NCBI GenBank assembly: GCA_028285485.1
Contig: JANQPC010000102.1
Span: 1-37,928, forward strand
DNA: 37,928 nt
Source: Paracoccaceae bacterium
Lineage (GTDB): Bacteria; Pseudomonadota; Alphaproteobacteria; Rhodobacterales; Rhodobacteraceae
Reading direction: 5' to 3'
Made by a program: the position numbers and the translations under genes
The notes under the pieces: model-generated
The model's database searches: none
Told to the model about the DNA's origin: nothing
The model's input: the letters and a program-made list of their open reading frames with translations, nothing else
Shown here: positions 16,569 to 26,832 of the stretch, piece by piece
Numbering within the stretch: position 1 is the stretch's first letter
How the letters are laid out: each line of letters opens with the position of its first letter

Positions 16569-18112
16569 TTCACGGCCCCCTCTGGCGCCGCGCCGGGGGC
16601 CGCGCCTTCGGCGGCCTTGGCTTCGGCCTCGCGCCGCTTCTTCTCGGCCATCTGCGCCTTGCGCTTGGCCATGGCCTCGCGCTTGGCGGCGGCGATGGCC
16701 TCCTCGCGCGCCGTGCGCGCGGCGGCGAGGCGCTTTGTCTCTTCGCGCTGATGTTCCTGGCTTTGCTTTTCGGCGAGCCGCCCTTTGGCATAGCTGAAGC
16801 CTTGAACCAGCGGGATGTTCGAGGGGCACATGAATGTGCAGCACCCGCAGGCGATGCAATCCATCAGGCCTATTTCAACGGCGCCTTCGAGGTTATCGGC
16901 CTGAATGCGTGCGTTCATCTCGAAGGGGGTGAGCCCGCTGGGGCAGGCCTGCACGCAGGAGCCGCAGCGGATGCAGGGCATGGCCTGGGATTTCCGCAGT
17001 TCCGCCTTGGTCAGCGCGAGAATTCCGCTCGTGCTCTTGATGGCGGGAATGCGCAGCGACCGGATCGGAAAGCCCATCATCGGGCCGCCGAGCAAGAGCT
17101 GTTCCTCGGTTCCCGTAAGCCCGCCGCAGTGATCGATGATTTCGGTGACCGGCGTGCCCACCAGAACGCGCAGGTTGCGGGGTGTTTTCACGCCTCGGCC
17201 CGATACCGTGACAACGCGGGAAAGCGAGGGTTCGCCGTAACGCGCCGCCAGGTGCATCGCATGCGCGGTGGCGGTGTTGTGCACAACGATACCAAGCTCG
17301 GCAGAAAGCGCCCGGGCTGGCGTTTCGCGCCCGGTGATGATCTTGACCAGGTGGTTGCCCGAGCCCATCGGGTATTGCGTGGGCAGCACCTTGATGCTGA
17401 TCGTGTAGCCCAAGGCGTGGCGAAATCGCGAGATTGCCGCGATCGCCTCGGGCTTGTTCGATTCAATCCCGAAGATGATGCGCTGAACGCCAAGCGCCTT
17501 GGCCATGATCGCGGCGCCGTCGACGACTTCCTCGGCATGTTCGCGCATCAGCCGGTCGTCGCAGGTCAGATACGGCTCGCATTCGGCGCCGTTGATGATC
17601 AGCGTGTCGAGATCGTATTTCCGGCCCAGATGCAGTTTGACGGCGGCGGGAAACCCGGCGCCGCCCATGCCCACGATACCGGCCTCCGCCGCGCGGGTGG
17701 CGATCTCGTCGGCGCTGGCGTCTTCGATATGGATGCGGGGCAGGCGGGGGCCCCAGCGATCCTTGCCATCGGGGCGAATGGTCACGGTGGGAACCGGCAG
17801 GCCGGAGGGGTGGGGAGCCGCAAAATATCCCACCGCGATCACCCGGCCCGAGGTGGGCGCGTGCACATGGGCCGAGACAGAGCCGCGCGCCCGCGCGATC
17901 ATCTGCCCTTTGAGTACCTCGTCGCCGCGCTTCACCAACGGCTCGGCTTGCGCGCCGATATGCTGCCGCAGCGGCAGGCGGATCAGGCTAGGCAAGGGCA
18001 TCGCCTCGATGGCCGCATCCGCCGTCAGAAACTTGCGGCCCTGCGGATGAATGCCGCCATTCAGCGCGAAAAGCCCGGTGGGGTTCATCAGATGCGCGAG
18101 GGAAAAGCTCAT
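16565..18112 (-). CDS. rnfC: Rnf electron transport complex subunit C
   Basis: 515 residues, the cytoplasmic subunit that exchanges electrons with NAD(H). An N-terminal barrel-sandwich part is followed by a Rossmann-like region with GIVGMGGAGFPAAVKL (flavin/NADH site) near residue 150. Two 4Fe-4S motifs, CIRCGSCVQACP and CIACGCCTFMCP, lie near 375-425. The last 75 residues form a highly charged Ala/Lys/Glu/Arg helix (EKQSQEHQREETKRL onward), probably a coiled coil, ending in a Pro/Ala tail. Length agrees with purple-bacterial RnfC. The start overlaps the rnfB stop (4 nt). Confidence 0.96.
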   Translation of the reverse strand: MSFSLAHLMNPTGLFALNGGIHPQGRKFLTADAAIEAMPLPSLIRLPLRQHIGAQAEPLVKRGDEVLKGQMIARARGSVSAHVHAPTSGRVIAVGYFAAPHPSGLPVPTVTIRPDGKDRWGPRLPRIHIEDASADEIATRAAEAGIVGMGGAGFPAAVKLHLGRKYDLDTLIINGAECEPYLTCDDRLMREHAEEVVDGAAIMAKALGVQRIIFGIESNKPEAIAAISRFRHALGYTISIKVLPTQYPMGSGNHLVKIITGRETPARALSAELGIVVHNTATAHAMHLAARYGEPSLSRVVTVSGRGVKTPRNLRVLVGTPVTEIIDHCGGLTGTEEQLLLGGPMMGFPIRSLRIPAIKSTSGILALTKAELRKSQAMPCIRCGSCVQACPSGLTPFEMNARIQADNLEGAVEIGLMDCIACGCCTFMCPSNIPLVQGFSYAKGRLAEKQSQEHQREETKRLAAARTAREEAIAAAKREAMAKRKAQMAEKKRREAEAKAAEGAAPGAAPEGAVK

Positions 18113-18678
18113 GTCGCACGCCCCAGCATCGTGGCGGTGTGGCTCAGATCGGGTTTGCCCCAATACCAGTTGGCCAGCGTGCGGGGCTTGCCGCGCAGGA
18201 TGATCGCCTCGGTCGGGCAAACCTGCACGCAGGCGTCACAGCCGATGCAGGCATCGGTCACCACGGTATGTACTTGCTTGGCGGCGCCCACGATGGCGTC
18301 GGTCGGGCAGCGCTTGAAGCACTTGGTGCAGCCGGTGCAGTGATCTTCGAAGATGAAGGCCACCTGCGGCGCGGCGTCCTCGAAACCGGCAAGCTCGCTT
18401 TCAATCGCATCGCCCGCGCCCGTTACCTCGGCCAGTTGCAGTGCAAGATCGCGCCCGCCCGGCGGGCAGAGCGTGACGGGCGCATTGCCGCCGGCCACCG
18501 CTTCGGCGGCGGCCCGGCAGCCGGGAAAGCTGCACTGGCCGCAATTTGTGCCGGGCATGAGCTGTTCGATTTCATCCACAATGGGCGGGGTTTCAACATG
18601 AAACCTGCGCGCCGCGATCCCCAGCATCGCCCCGAGCCCGGCGCCAAGGGCTGTCATGGAAAGTGCGGCGGTGAGCAT
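18109..18678 (-). CDS. rnfB: Rnf electron transport complex subunit B (Fe-S protein)
   Basis: 189 residues. An N-terminal membrane helix precedes a 4Fe-4S domain with CGQCSFPGC near residue 50 and a ferredoxin-like pair CTGCTKCFKRCP and CIGCDACVQVCP (about 110-155). It is the likely entry or exit point for ferredoxin. The ATG at 18678 has GAGGGGG a few bases upstream. The ATG at 18696 lies within the rnfA stop and would add six residues; I prefer the inner start because of the ribosome site. Confidence 0.94.
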   Translation of the reverse strand: MLTAALSMTALGAGLGAMLGIAARRFHVETPPIVDEIEQLMPGTNCGQCSFPGCRAAAEAVAGGNAPVTLCPPGGRDLALQLAEVTGAGDAIESELAGFEDAAPQVAFIFEDHCTGCTKCFKRCPTDAIVGAAKQVHTVVTDACIGCDACVQVCPTEAIILRGKPRTLANWYWGKPDLSHTATMLGRAT

Positions 18679-18695
18679 CGTGACCCCCTCAAACA

Positions 18696-19277
18696 TCAGT
18701 TTGGCACCAGCCCGGCAAAGCCCATGAAGCCCATGGACAGCAAACCCGCGGCAATGAAGGCAATGGGTGCCCCGGCAAAGGAGGGCGGCACCGAAAGCTG
18801 CGCCATCTGCTCGCGCAACCCCGCGAAGATCACCAGAACGAGAGTGAAACCAAGCGCCGAGCCAAAGCCGTAAAGCACGCTTTGCGCAAAGCCGTGGCCT
18901 TCCTGAATATTCAGAAGCGCAACGCCCAGCACCGCACAATTCGTGGTTATGAGCGGCAGGAAGATCCCGAGGGCCCTGTAAAGCTGCGGAGAGATCTTGC
19001 GCATCACGGTTTCGGTGAATTGCACGATTGCCGCGATCACCAGGATGAAGCTGAGAATGCGCAGAAACTCCAGATCGAGCGGCACCAGGATCGCCCTCTC
19101 CACGGCCCACCCCGAAGCGGCGGCGAGCGTGAGCACGAAGGTTGTTGCAAACCCCATGCCGATGGCGGCATCCACCTTGCGCGATACGCCCATGAAGGGG
19201 CAGAGGCCGAGGAACTTTACCAGCACCACGTTGTTGACCAGTGCGGTCCCCAACAAAATGGCGAAGAAGTCTTGCAT
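18696..19277 (-). CDS. rnfA: Rnf electron transport complex subunit A
   Basis: 193 residues, the standard RnfA length. Six hydrophobic helices. [30 protein letters not shown] and the central [12 protein letters not shown] carry the paired conserved cysteines shared with RnfE. It is the first gene of the rnf operon. A sigma-54 promoter lies at 19318-19333 on the minus strand, about 41 bp upstream of the ATG at 19277, so the operon is expected to be NifA-dependent. Confidence 0.96.
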   Translation of the reverse strand: MQDFFAILLGTALVNNVVLVKFLGLCPFMGVSRKVDAAIGMGFATTFVLTLAAASGWAVERAILVPLDLEFLRILSFILVIAAIVQFTETVMRKISPQLYRALGIFLPLITTNCAVLGVALLNIQEGHGFAQSVLYGFGSALGFTLVLVIFAGLREQMAQLSVPPSFAGAPIAFIAAGLLSMGFMGFAGLVPN

Positions 19278-19317
19278 GGCGCACCCTTGTGCGGTGTCAC
19301 GGGGTCGCCACACCCCC

Positions 19318-19333
19318 AGCAAGCTTCGTGCCA
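19318..19333 (-). promoter_or_regulatory. Sigma-54 promoter of rnfABCDGEH
   Basis: Read on the minus strand, TGGCAC-GAAGC-TTGCT has the GG and GC doublets 10 bp apart that RpoN needs. It faces rnfA. The TGT-N10-ACA element at 19376-19391 lies 42 bp upstream of it. Confidence 0.88.
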
Positions 19334-19375
19334 AGCCGGTGCAGGCTGGCTGCGCGCCTATGCGGGCCGGCGCAA

Positions 19376-19391
19376 TGTTCGGAACCCGACA
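19376..19391. promoter_or_regulatory. Shared NifA upstream activator sequence
   Basis: TGT-TCGGAACCCG-ACA fits the NifA consensus TGT-N10-ACA. Read on the other strand it also fits the stricter TGT-N4-T-N5-ACA. It sits almost exactly midway between the divergent -24 elements of rnfA (19333) and the fprA unit (19433): 42 bp lie on the rnfA side and 41 bp on the fprA side. Confidence 0.8.
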
Positions 19392-19432
19392 TTTTGTGCG
19401 GTCTCATCCGCCGGAACCCGGGCGCGCGGCCT

Positions 19433-19448
19433 TGGCACGTTTCTTGCT
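19433..19448 (+). promoter_or_regulatory. Sigma-54 promoter of the fprA-fdxC-fdxN-rseC-rnfF unit
   Basis: TGGCAC-GTTTC-TTGCT, identical over 16 bp to the nifE promoter. The expected transcript start is near 19459, which argues against the GTG at 19464 as the fprA start codon. Confidence 0.9.
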
Positions 19449-19490
19449 GATCTTTCGTGAACAGTGCCAACAACGCGAAAGATCCGCATC

Positions 19491-21097
<1,607 letters not shown>

Positions 21098-21136
21098 ACC
21101 CAACCTCTCCAACCTGAACCCGAAAGGATCCCAACC

Positions 21137-21337
21137 ATGGCCATGTTCATCGTATCCGACCTGTGTACCGCCTGTGGTGATTGCGAACCTGTCTGCCCCA
21201 CCGGGGCCATCGTGCCCAAAAAGGGCGTGTTCTTCATCAATGCCGATACCTGCACCGAGTGCGAGCCCGATCACGACATGCCGCAATGCCTGGAGGTTTG
21301 CATGGAGGTGGATTGCATCATCCCCGCCGAGGCATGA
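21137..21337 (+). CDS. fdxN: 2[4Fe-4S] ferredoxin FdxN
   Basis: 66 residues. The first cluster motif is CTACGDCEPVCP. The second, CTECEPDHDMPQCLEVC, has the long spacer between its second and third cysteines typical of the nif-associated ferredoxin I (FdxN) and other alphaproteobacterial ferredoxins. In R. capsulatus this is the main electron donor to nitrogenase reductase, and Rnf is thought to reduce it. The stop overlaps the start of the RseC-like gene. Confidence 0.95.
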   Translation: MAMFIVSDLCTACGDCEPVCPTGAIVPKKGVFFINADTCTECEPDHDMPQCLEVCMEVDCIIPAEA

Positions 21338-21807
21338 CGGCCGGCCCGTCAAGCGAATGCGAGCGGGTCTTGCACCAGCCGGGCCGGGTTTTGCGGGTGG
21401 AGGGCGATCACGTTGTTGTCTCCGCAGAGCCCGCCGCCAGTTGCAGCGGCTGTGCGGCGGCGCGCGGCTGCGCGGCGCGGGCGCTGGCAGAAATGCGCGG
21501 GCCCCGGGCGTTCGAGTTGCGGCTGGCGGCGCCGGGCGCGCTCAGCCCCGGCCAACCGGTGCTGATTGAGATGCCGGCGGCGGATTTTCTGAAGGCCGCA
21601 ACACTGGCGCTTCTGCTTCCGGCTGCGGCGCTTGTTCTGGCGATCTGGGCCGCCCAGCTCCTCGCCCTGCCGCTATTGGCCGCGATCGCGTTCTGCGGGG
21701 GCGCGTTTCTGGCGGCGCTCTGGCCGCTATGGCGGGCCGAACGCCGGGGGCGCCTGGTGCGCAACCTTCGCGTGGCCCCGGGCCCGGCGGGCGGCGCGGG
21801 CGCATGA
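21334..21807 (+). CDS. RseC/MucC-like positive regulator or Rnf accessory membrane protein
   Basis: 157 residues. A cysteine-containing N-terminal segment (VSAEPAASCSGCAAARGCAAR, split by C-x2-C and a later Cys, about residues 30-50) is followed by a beta-rich part and then two hydrophobic helices (about 88-130). This is the RseC layout. In E. coli RseC assists the Rnf-like Rsx complex that keeps SoxR reduced. Here it sits between fdxN and rnfF with overlapping start and stop codons on both sides, so a role in Rnf assembly or redox tuning is likely (inference). Confidence 0.78.
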   Translation: MTAGPSSECERVLHQPGRVLRVEGDHVVVSAEPAASCSGCAAARGCAARALAEMRGPRAFELRLAAPGALSPGQPVLIEMPAADFLKAATLALLLPAAALVLAIWAAQLLALPLLAAIAFCGGAFLAALWPLWRAERRGRLVRNLRVAPGPAGGAGA

Positions 21808-22916
21808 TGCCGCGCGCGCATGCCGTGCGGCTGGCGGGGGCTGCGCTGGCTCTGGCGTTGGCGATGGCGGCGTTCTGGCCGCGGCCCGCGGCGGAGCTTC
21901 GCGAAACGCGGCTGGTTTTTGGCACGCTTGTCGAAATCGTAATCCGCGATGTCGATGCGGCCCGCGGGCGCGCGGCTTTGGCAGAGGCGGGGCATCTCAT
22001 GCAACGTCTGCACAACGATTGGCACGCCTGGCAGCCCGGTGCGCTGGGCGCGATCAACGCCGATCTGCGGGCCGGGCGCACCGCGCCGATAACCCCCGGT
22101 ATGGCAGAGATCCTGCGCCGGGCGCAGCACGCCGCCTGTGCCAGCGGCGGCACGTTCGAACCCGCGATTGGCGGGCTCGTGGCGCTTTGGGGCTTTCACA
22201 GCGATCGGCCCGAGGGGGCGGTGCCCAGCCATGCACAGGTTTCCGCCCTTCAGGCGCGCCGCCCGCGCATGGCGGATCTTGAGATCTCTGACCGGGCGGT
22301 TACCTCCTCGAACCCCGCCGTTCAGATCGATCTCGGCGGGTTCGGTAAAGGCGCGGCGCTTGATGCGGTTGCCGCGATGCTGCGGGCCCGCGGGATCGAG
22401 GATGCGGTGCTGAATGCGGGCGGCGATGTGAACGTGATCGGCGCCCATGGGCGGCGGCCCTGGCGCGTTGCGATCCGCGATCCCTTCGCTTGGGGCGCGG
22501 TTGCCTCGATCGAGATGTCGCCCGATGAAACGGTATACACATCAGGCAATTACGAACGCTTCTTCGAGCATGAAGGCGTGCGGTTTTCGCATATCCTCGA
22601 TCCCCGCACCGGGCACCCGGTGCGAGAGATCGTTTCGGCCTCGGTTCTGCATCCAAGCGGCGCCCATGCCGATGCCGCGGCCACGGCGCTCGGCGTGGCC
22701 GGTGCCGCGGATTGGCCGCAGATCGCGGCGGATATGGGCATCCGCCATGCGATGCTGATCACCGATGATGGCCGGGTTCTGGCCAGCCCGGAGATGGCCG
22801 CGCGGCTTCGCTTTGAAGACCCGGCTTTCGCCGCGGCGCTGGAGGTTCAGCCCCTGCCTGCCGCGCGCGATCACGGCTGCGACCCCCTGCGCCCGCTGCG
22901 CCTGTCAGCTTTGTAA
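21804..22916 (+). CDS. rnfF: ApbE-type FMN transferase RnfF
   Basis: 370 residues. A short basic stretch and one hydrophobic N-terminal helix (signal or anchor) precede the ApbE domain. Family marks: GTFEPAIGGLVALWGFH, DLGGFGKGAALD, NAGGDVNVIG and SGNYERFFEHEGVRFSHILDP. ApbE enzymes use FAD to attach FMN to a Thr in SGAT-type motifs of RnfD and RnfG, both encoded in the divergent operon. The start ATG at 21804 (or 21807) overlaps the RseC-like stop. R. capsulatus rnfF lies in the equivalent place. The stop codon lies inside a TGT-N10-ACA motif. Confidence 0.93.
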   Translation: MMPRAHAVRLAGAALALALAMAAFWPRPAAELRETRLVFGTLVEIVIRDVDAARGRAALAEAGHLMQRLHNDWHAWQPGALGAINADLRAGRTAPITPGMAEILRRAQHAACASGGTFEPAIGGLVALWGFHSDRPEGAVPSHAQVSALQARRPRMADLEISDRAVTSSNPAVQIDLGGFGKGAALDAVAAMLRARGIEDAVLNAGGDVNVIGAHGRRPWRVAIRDPFAWGAVASIEMSPDETVYTSGNYERFFEHEGVRFSHILDPRTGHPVREIVSASVLHPSGAHADAAATALGVAGAADWPQIAADMGIRHAMLITDDGRVLASPEMAARLRFEDPAFAAALEVQPLPAARDHGCDPLRPLRLSAL

Positions 22917-22918
22917 CA
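22903..22918. promoter_or_regulatory. Possible NifA site overlapping the rnfF stop
   Basis: TGT-CAGC-T-TTGTA-ACA fits TGT-N4-T-N5-ACA exactly, but ends only 9 bp before the -24 element of the next promoter. NifA sites usually lie 80-150 bp upstream, so it may be real or a chance match. Confidence 0.5.
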
Positions 22919-22927
22919 CCGCCCTGC

Positions 22928-22943
22928 TGGCACGGACCTTGCT
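22928..22943 (+). promoter_or_regulatory. Sigma-54 promoter of fdxD-like ferredoxin and peroxiredoxin
   Basis: TGGCAC-GGACC-TTGCT, with correct 10-bp GG to GC spacing, about 57 bp upstream of the ferredoxin start. Confidence 0.88.
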
Positions 22944-22999
22944 GCGACCAAGCTGCCGTGCCCGATGCGGCACATCCAAGCCAGAGAAGGGAAGTGACC

Positions 23000-23371
23000 G
23001 TGGCCAATATCACCTTTCAAAGCCCGACCATGCATCGCGACAAAACCGTTTATGCGGTGGCCGGAAATACCAAGACAATCCTCGCGCTCGCCGATGAACA
23101 CGAGGTTCCGATCCCGTTTGAATGCGGCGACGGGAACTGCGGCTCCTGCCTGATCGAGGTGAAGCCGCTGGGCACCAAGCCCAAAATGGGCATGTCGCTG
23201 ACCGAAAAGGAAAAAGCGCGCCTCAAGGAGTTGCAGAAGATCACGCCGGAAGAGTTGGAGAATGCCGAGGTCAACGATCTGCCACCGCGCTACCGCCTCG
23301 CCTGCCAGTTCATCGCGCGTGACGAAGATGTCATCATCCGGTTCCCCGGAACGCCCGGCGGCTCGTTCTGA
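23000..23371 (+). CDS. fdxD: 2Fe-2S ferredoxin, FdxD-like
   Basis: About 123 residues. Cluster ligands C-x4-C-x2-C in ECGDGNCGSCL (near residue 40) and Cys in LACQF near 100. Between them a charged helical insert (MSLTEKEKARLKELQKITPEE) makes it longer than FdxC. In R. capsulatus fdxD (ferredoxin V) lies upstream of nifHDK, as here. The start is GTG at 23000 with GAAGGGAAG just before it; a GTG at 22958 in the same frame is less likely. It has its own sigma-54 promoter and is followed by a peroxiredoxin. Confidence 0.88.
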   Translation: MANITFQSPTMHRDKTVYAVAGNTKTILALADEHEVPIPFECGDGNCGSCLIEVKPLGTKPKMGMSLTEKEKARLKELQKITPEELENAEVNDLPPRYRLACQFIARDEDVIIRFPGTPGGSF

Positions 23372-23398
23372 CCCACCGATCCCAACCAGGAGACTTCC

Positions 23399-23941
23399 AT
23401 GAAATCCAACACGCCATTGCCAGATGTCACGTTTCAAACACGGGTGCGCGACGATCGTCTTGGCGGCCCCAACCCGTTCCGCTGGCAGGAGATGACGACG
23501 GCGGATTACTTCGCCGGGAAGCGCGTTATCCTCTTCTCGCTTCCGGGGGCATTTACGCCGACCTGTTCCACCTACCAGTTGCCGGGCTTTGAGAACAGCG
23601 CGGCCGAGTTCGCCGCGCATGGGATCGATGAGATCTACTGCCTGTCGGTCAATGACAGCTTCGTCATGAACCAATGGGCCAAGGCGCAGAGCATCGAGAA
23701 CGTGAAGGTGATCCCCGATGGATCCGGCGAATTCAGCCGCAAGATGGGCATGCTCGTGCGGAAGGATAATCTGGGCTTTGGCCTCCGGTCCTGGCGTTAT
23801 GCGGCCATCGTGAATGATGGGGTTATCGAGGCGTGGTTCGAAGAGCCGGGGCTGATGGATAACTGCCCCGACGATCCCTACGGCGTTTCAAGCCCGGAGA
23901 ACCTGCTGGCCTATCTCAATCAGGCCGTCGCGGCGGAGTAA
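23399..23941 (+). CDS. Peroxiredoxin (Prx5/AhpC-TSA family)
   Basis: 180 residues. The peroxidatic Cys lies in PGAFTPTCSTYQLPG, the typical PxxxTxxC block of Prx5-type enzymes, and the later YCLSVNDSFVMNQWAK is also characteristic. It reduces hydrogen peroxide and organic peroxides. It starts 28 nt after the fdxD-like gene, so it is likely expressed from the same sigma-54 promoter and linked to protection of nitrogenase. A strong terminator follows. Confidence 0.93.
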   Translation: MKSNTPLPDVTFQTRVRDDRLGGPNPFRWQEMTTADYFAGKRVILFSLPGAFTPTCSTYQLPGFENSAAEFAAHGIDEIYCLSVNDSFVMNQWAKAQSIENVKVIPDGSGEFSRKMGMLVRKDNLGFGLRSWRYAAIVNDGVIEAWFEEPGLMDNCPDDPYGVSSPENLLAYLNQAVAAE

Positions 23942-23961
23942 GCCTCCAACCGATCTCTAGA

Positions 23962-23990
23962 AAGCCCCGCTGTCCCGCGGGGCTTCTTTC
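23962..23990 (+). terminator. Terminator after the peroxiredoxin
   Basis: AAGCCCCGC pairs with GCGGGGCTT (9 bp) around a TGTCCC loop, followed by a T-rich stretch. It ends the fdxD-peroxiredoxin transcript before nifH. Confidence 0.85.
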
Positions 23991-24049
23991 GTTTTGCCCC
24001 TCAGTTTCCTGGCGGGCGGCGGGGCGGGTGCGTTCCACCCCGGCTGAGG

Positions 24050-24073
24050 CCGCGCAAGCGCGGGGGCTTTTTT
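24050..24073 (+). terminator. Possible second terminator before nifH
   Basis: CCGCGC-AA-GCGCGG followed by GGGC and six T residues. Together with the previous hairpin it would insulate nifH from read-through. The loop is very small, so the exact fold is uncertain. Confidence 0.5.
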
Positions 24074-24099
24074 CCCCGTCCGGGTCCGGCAACAGCGTT

Positions 24100-24126
24100 T
24101 TGTCGCAAATCAGTCAAATGCGACAA
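24100..24126. promoter_or_regulatory. Inverted repeat in the nifH upstream region
   Basis: TTGTCGCA and TGCGACAA form perfect 8-base arms around an 11-nt spacer, centred about 70 bp upstream of the -24 element. No perfect TGT-N10-ACA site is found upstream of nifH. Each arm starts a TGT-N10-TCA near-match, the two overlapping head to head. It is likely the activator-binding region, for NifA or another regulator. Confidence 0.6.
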
Positions 24127-24183
24127 TCTGAGTAACCAACCGAAATCATTAAAATAAAGCGCCACTGACGGCCTTTCTCCGCT

Positions 24184-24199
24184 TGGCACGCTCGCTGCT
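24184..24199 (+). promoter_or_regulatory. Sigma-54 promoter of nifHDK
   Basis: TGGCAC-GCTCG-CTGCT. The GG and GC doublets are 10 bp apart, but the -12 block is CTGC instead of the TTGC found in the other five nif promoters here. About 70 bp upstream of nifH. Confidence 0.85.
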
Positions 24200-24257
24200 T
24201 TACTCACCCCGAGCGCGGTCCCGCACCGTCTCATCCCGAGCGAATTTGGACCTATAG

Positions 24258-25160
<903 letters not shown>

Positions 25161-25170
25161 GCGATGCCGG

Positions 25171-25192
25171 CAGGCCGGCGATTGCCGGCCTG
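25171..25192 (+). other. Stem-loop between nifH and nifD
   Basis: CAGGCCGGC-GATT-GCCGGCCTG, a 9-bp stem without a T-run. Hairpins at this position are common in nifHDK operons and are thought to stabilise or partly separate nifH mRNA, giving more Fe protein than MoFe protein (inference here). Confidence 0.7.
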
Positions 25193-25230
25193 TTCCACCC
25201 AACCCCAGATCAGTGAGAGGAGCCAAAAGG

Positions 25231-26736
25231 ATGGCCAAAGATCACGTGAACGGGCCGGAAGACTATGAGGCGATGATCGAGGAAGTCCTCGAAGCCTACC
25301 CGGCCAAAGCCAAGAAGCGGCGTGCCAAGCACCTGACCGTGGCGCAGCCTTCGGAAGAAGAGCCCGATCCCACGACAGGTATTGCATCCAAGTGCGACAC
25401 CCAGAAATCCAACATCAAGTCCGTGCCCGGGGTCATGACGATCCGCGGCTGTGCCTATGCGGGATCAAAAGGGGTGGTCTGGGGACCGATCAAGGACATG
25501 GTTCATGTGAGCCACGGGCCCGTTGGCTGCGGCCAGTATTCCTGGTCCCAGCGCCGAAACTACTACATCGGCAAGACCGGCGTGGACAGTTTCGTGACCA
25601 TGCAGTTCACCACCGATTTCCAGGAAAAGGATATCGTGTTCGGCGGCGACAAGAAGCTTGCCAAGACGATCGACGAGATCGAGGAACTGTTCCCCCTGAA
25701 CAACGGGACCACGATCCAATCGGAATGCCCAATCGGCCTGATCGGCGACGATATCGAAGCGGTCGCGCGCGAGAAGAACAAGGAATACGACAAGACGATG
25801 GTGCCTGTCAGGTGCGAAGGGTTCCGCGGTGTTTCGCAATCGCTTGGCCACCACATCGCCAATGATGCGGTGCGCGATTGGGTGTTCGAAAAGGGCGAAG
25901 GTGCCGGCAAGGATTACGAGCCGGGCCCCTATGATGTGAACGTCATCGGCGATTACAACATCGGCGGCGATGCCTGGGCCTCGCGCATCCTGCTTGAAGA
26001 GATGGGCTTGAACGTTGTGGGCAACTGGTCTGGCGATGCAACGCTGGCCGAGATCGAGCGCGCGCCGAAAGCGAAGCTGAACCTCATCCACTGCTACCGG
26101 TCGATGAACTACATCTGCCGCTACATGGAAGAGAAATACGACATCGGATGGATGGAGTATAACTTCTTCGGCCCCACGCAGATCGCCGCCTCCCTGCGCG
26201 CCATCGCCAAGAACTTTGACGCCACCATTCAAGAGAATGCCGAGAAGGTCATCGCGAAGTATCAGCCGCTGGTGGATGACGTGATTGCCAAGTTCAAGCC
26301 CCGGCTCGAAGGCAAATCGGTGATGCTTTATGTCGGCGGCCTGCGCCCGCGCCACGTTGTGACCGCCTATGATGATCTGGGCATGGTGATTGCCGGCACG
26401 GGCTACGAGTTTGCCCATGGCGACGATTACAAGCGCACCGGGCATTACGTCAAAGAAGGCACGCTGATCTACGATGACGTCACCGGCTATGAGCTGGAGA
26501 AGTTCATCGAGAAGGTGCGGCCCGATCTCGTTGGCTCCGGCATCAAGGAAAAATACCCGGTGCAGAAGATGGGCATCCCGTTCCGGCAGATGCACAGCTG
26601 GGATTATTCCGGCCCCTATCACGGCTATGACGGCTTCGCCATCTTTGCCCGCGATATGGACCTTGCGATCAACAACCCCGTTTGGGGGATGTACGACGCA
26701 CCCTGGAAGGCCGAACCGGCCATCGCCGCGGAATAA
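25231..26736 (+). CDS. nifD: Nitrogenase molybdenum-iron protein alpha chain
   Basis: 501 residues. P-cluster ligands Cys74 (IRGCAYAG), Cys100 (GPVGCGQYS) and Cys166 (SECPIGLIG). FeMo-cofactor ligands Cys288 ([11 protein letters not shown]) and His455 ([13 protein letters not shown]). The cofactor-pocket residues corresponding to Azotobacter Val70, Gln191 and His195 are kept ([18 protein letters not shown]). The Cys-containing motifs and length mark a molybdenum, not vanadium or iron-only, enzyme. The ATG at 25231 has GAGAGGAG upstream; the GTG at 25213 is within that ribosome site. Confidence 0.99.
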   Translation: MAKDHVNGPEDYEAMIEEVLEAYPAKAKKRRAKHLTVAQPSEEEPDPTTGIASKCDTQKSNIKSVPGVMTIRGCAYAGSKGVVWGPIKDMVHVSHGPVGCGQYSWSQRRNYYIGKTGVDSFVTMQFTTDFQEKDIVFGGDKKLAKTIDEIEELFPLNNGTTIQSECPIGLIGDDIEAVAREKNKEYDKTMVPVRCEGFRGVSQSLGHHIANDAVRDWVFEKGEGAGKDYEPGPYDVNVIGDYNIGGDAWASRILLEEMGLNVVGNWSGDATLAEIERAPKAKLNLIHCYRSMNYICRYMEEKYDIGWMEYNFFGPTQIAASLRAIAKNFDATIQENAEKVIAKYQPLVDDVIAKFKPRLEGKSVMLYVGGLRPRHVVTAYDDLGMVIAGTGYEFAHGDDYKRTGHYVKEGTLIYDDVTGYELEKFIEKVRPDLVGSGIKEKYPVQKMGIPFRQMHSWDYSGPYHGYDGFAIFARDMDLAINNPVWGMYDAPWKAEPAIAAE

Positions 26737-26832
26737 GCGAACCCTCGGACGGGCGTTCGCGCCTGCCCGGCCCCTCATTTCCTCAACCAGGCGCGTCTCG
26801 GAATGCGGACGGCCAAAAGAAGGATCGAACCC

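Noticed and set aside
19464-19490. GTG at 19464 as the flavodiiron start
   Set aside because: It lies about 5 nt after the predicted sigma-54 transcript start, leaving no room for a ribosome site.
25171-25192. Stem-loop after nifH as a full terminator
   Set aside because: No T-run follows, and nifD has no promoter of its own; it is better read as an mRNA-stabilising or partial-attenuation hairpin.
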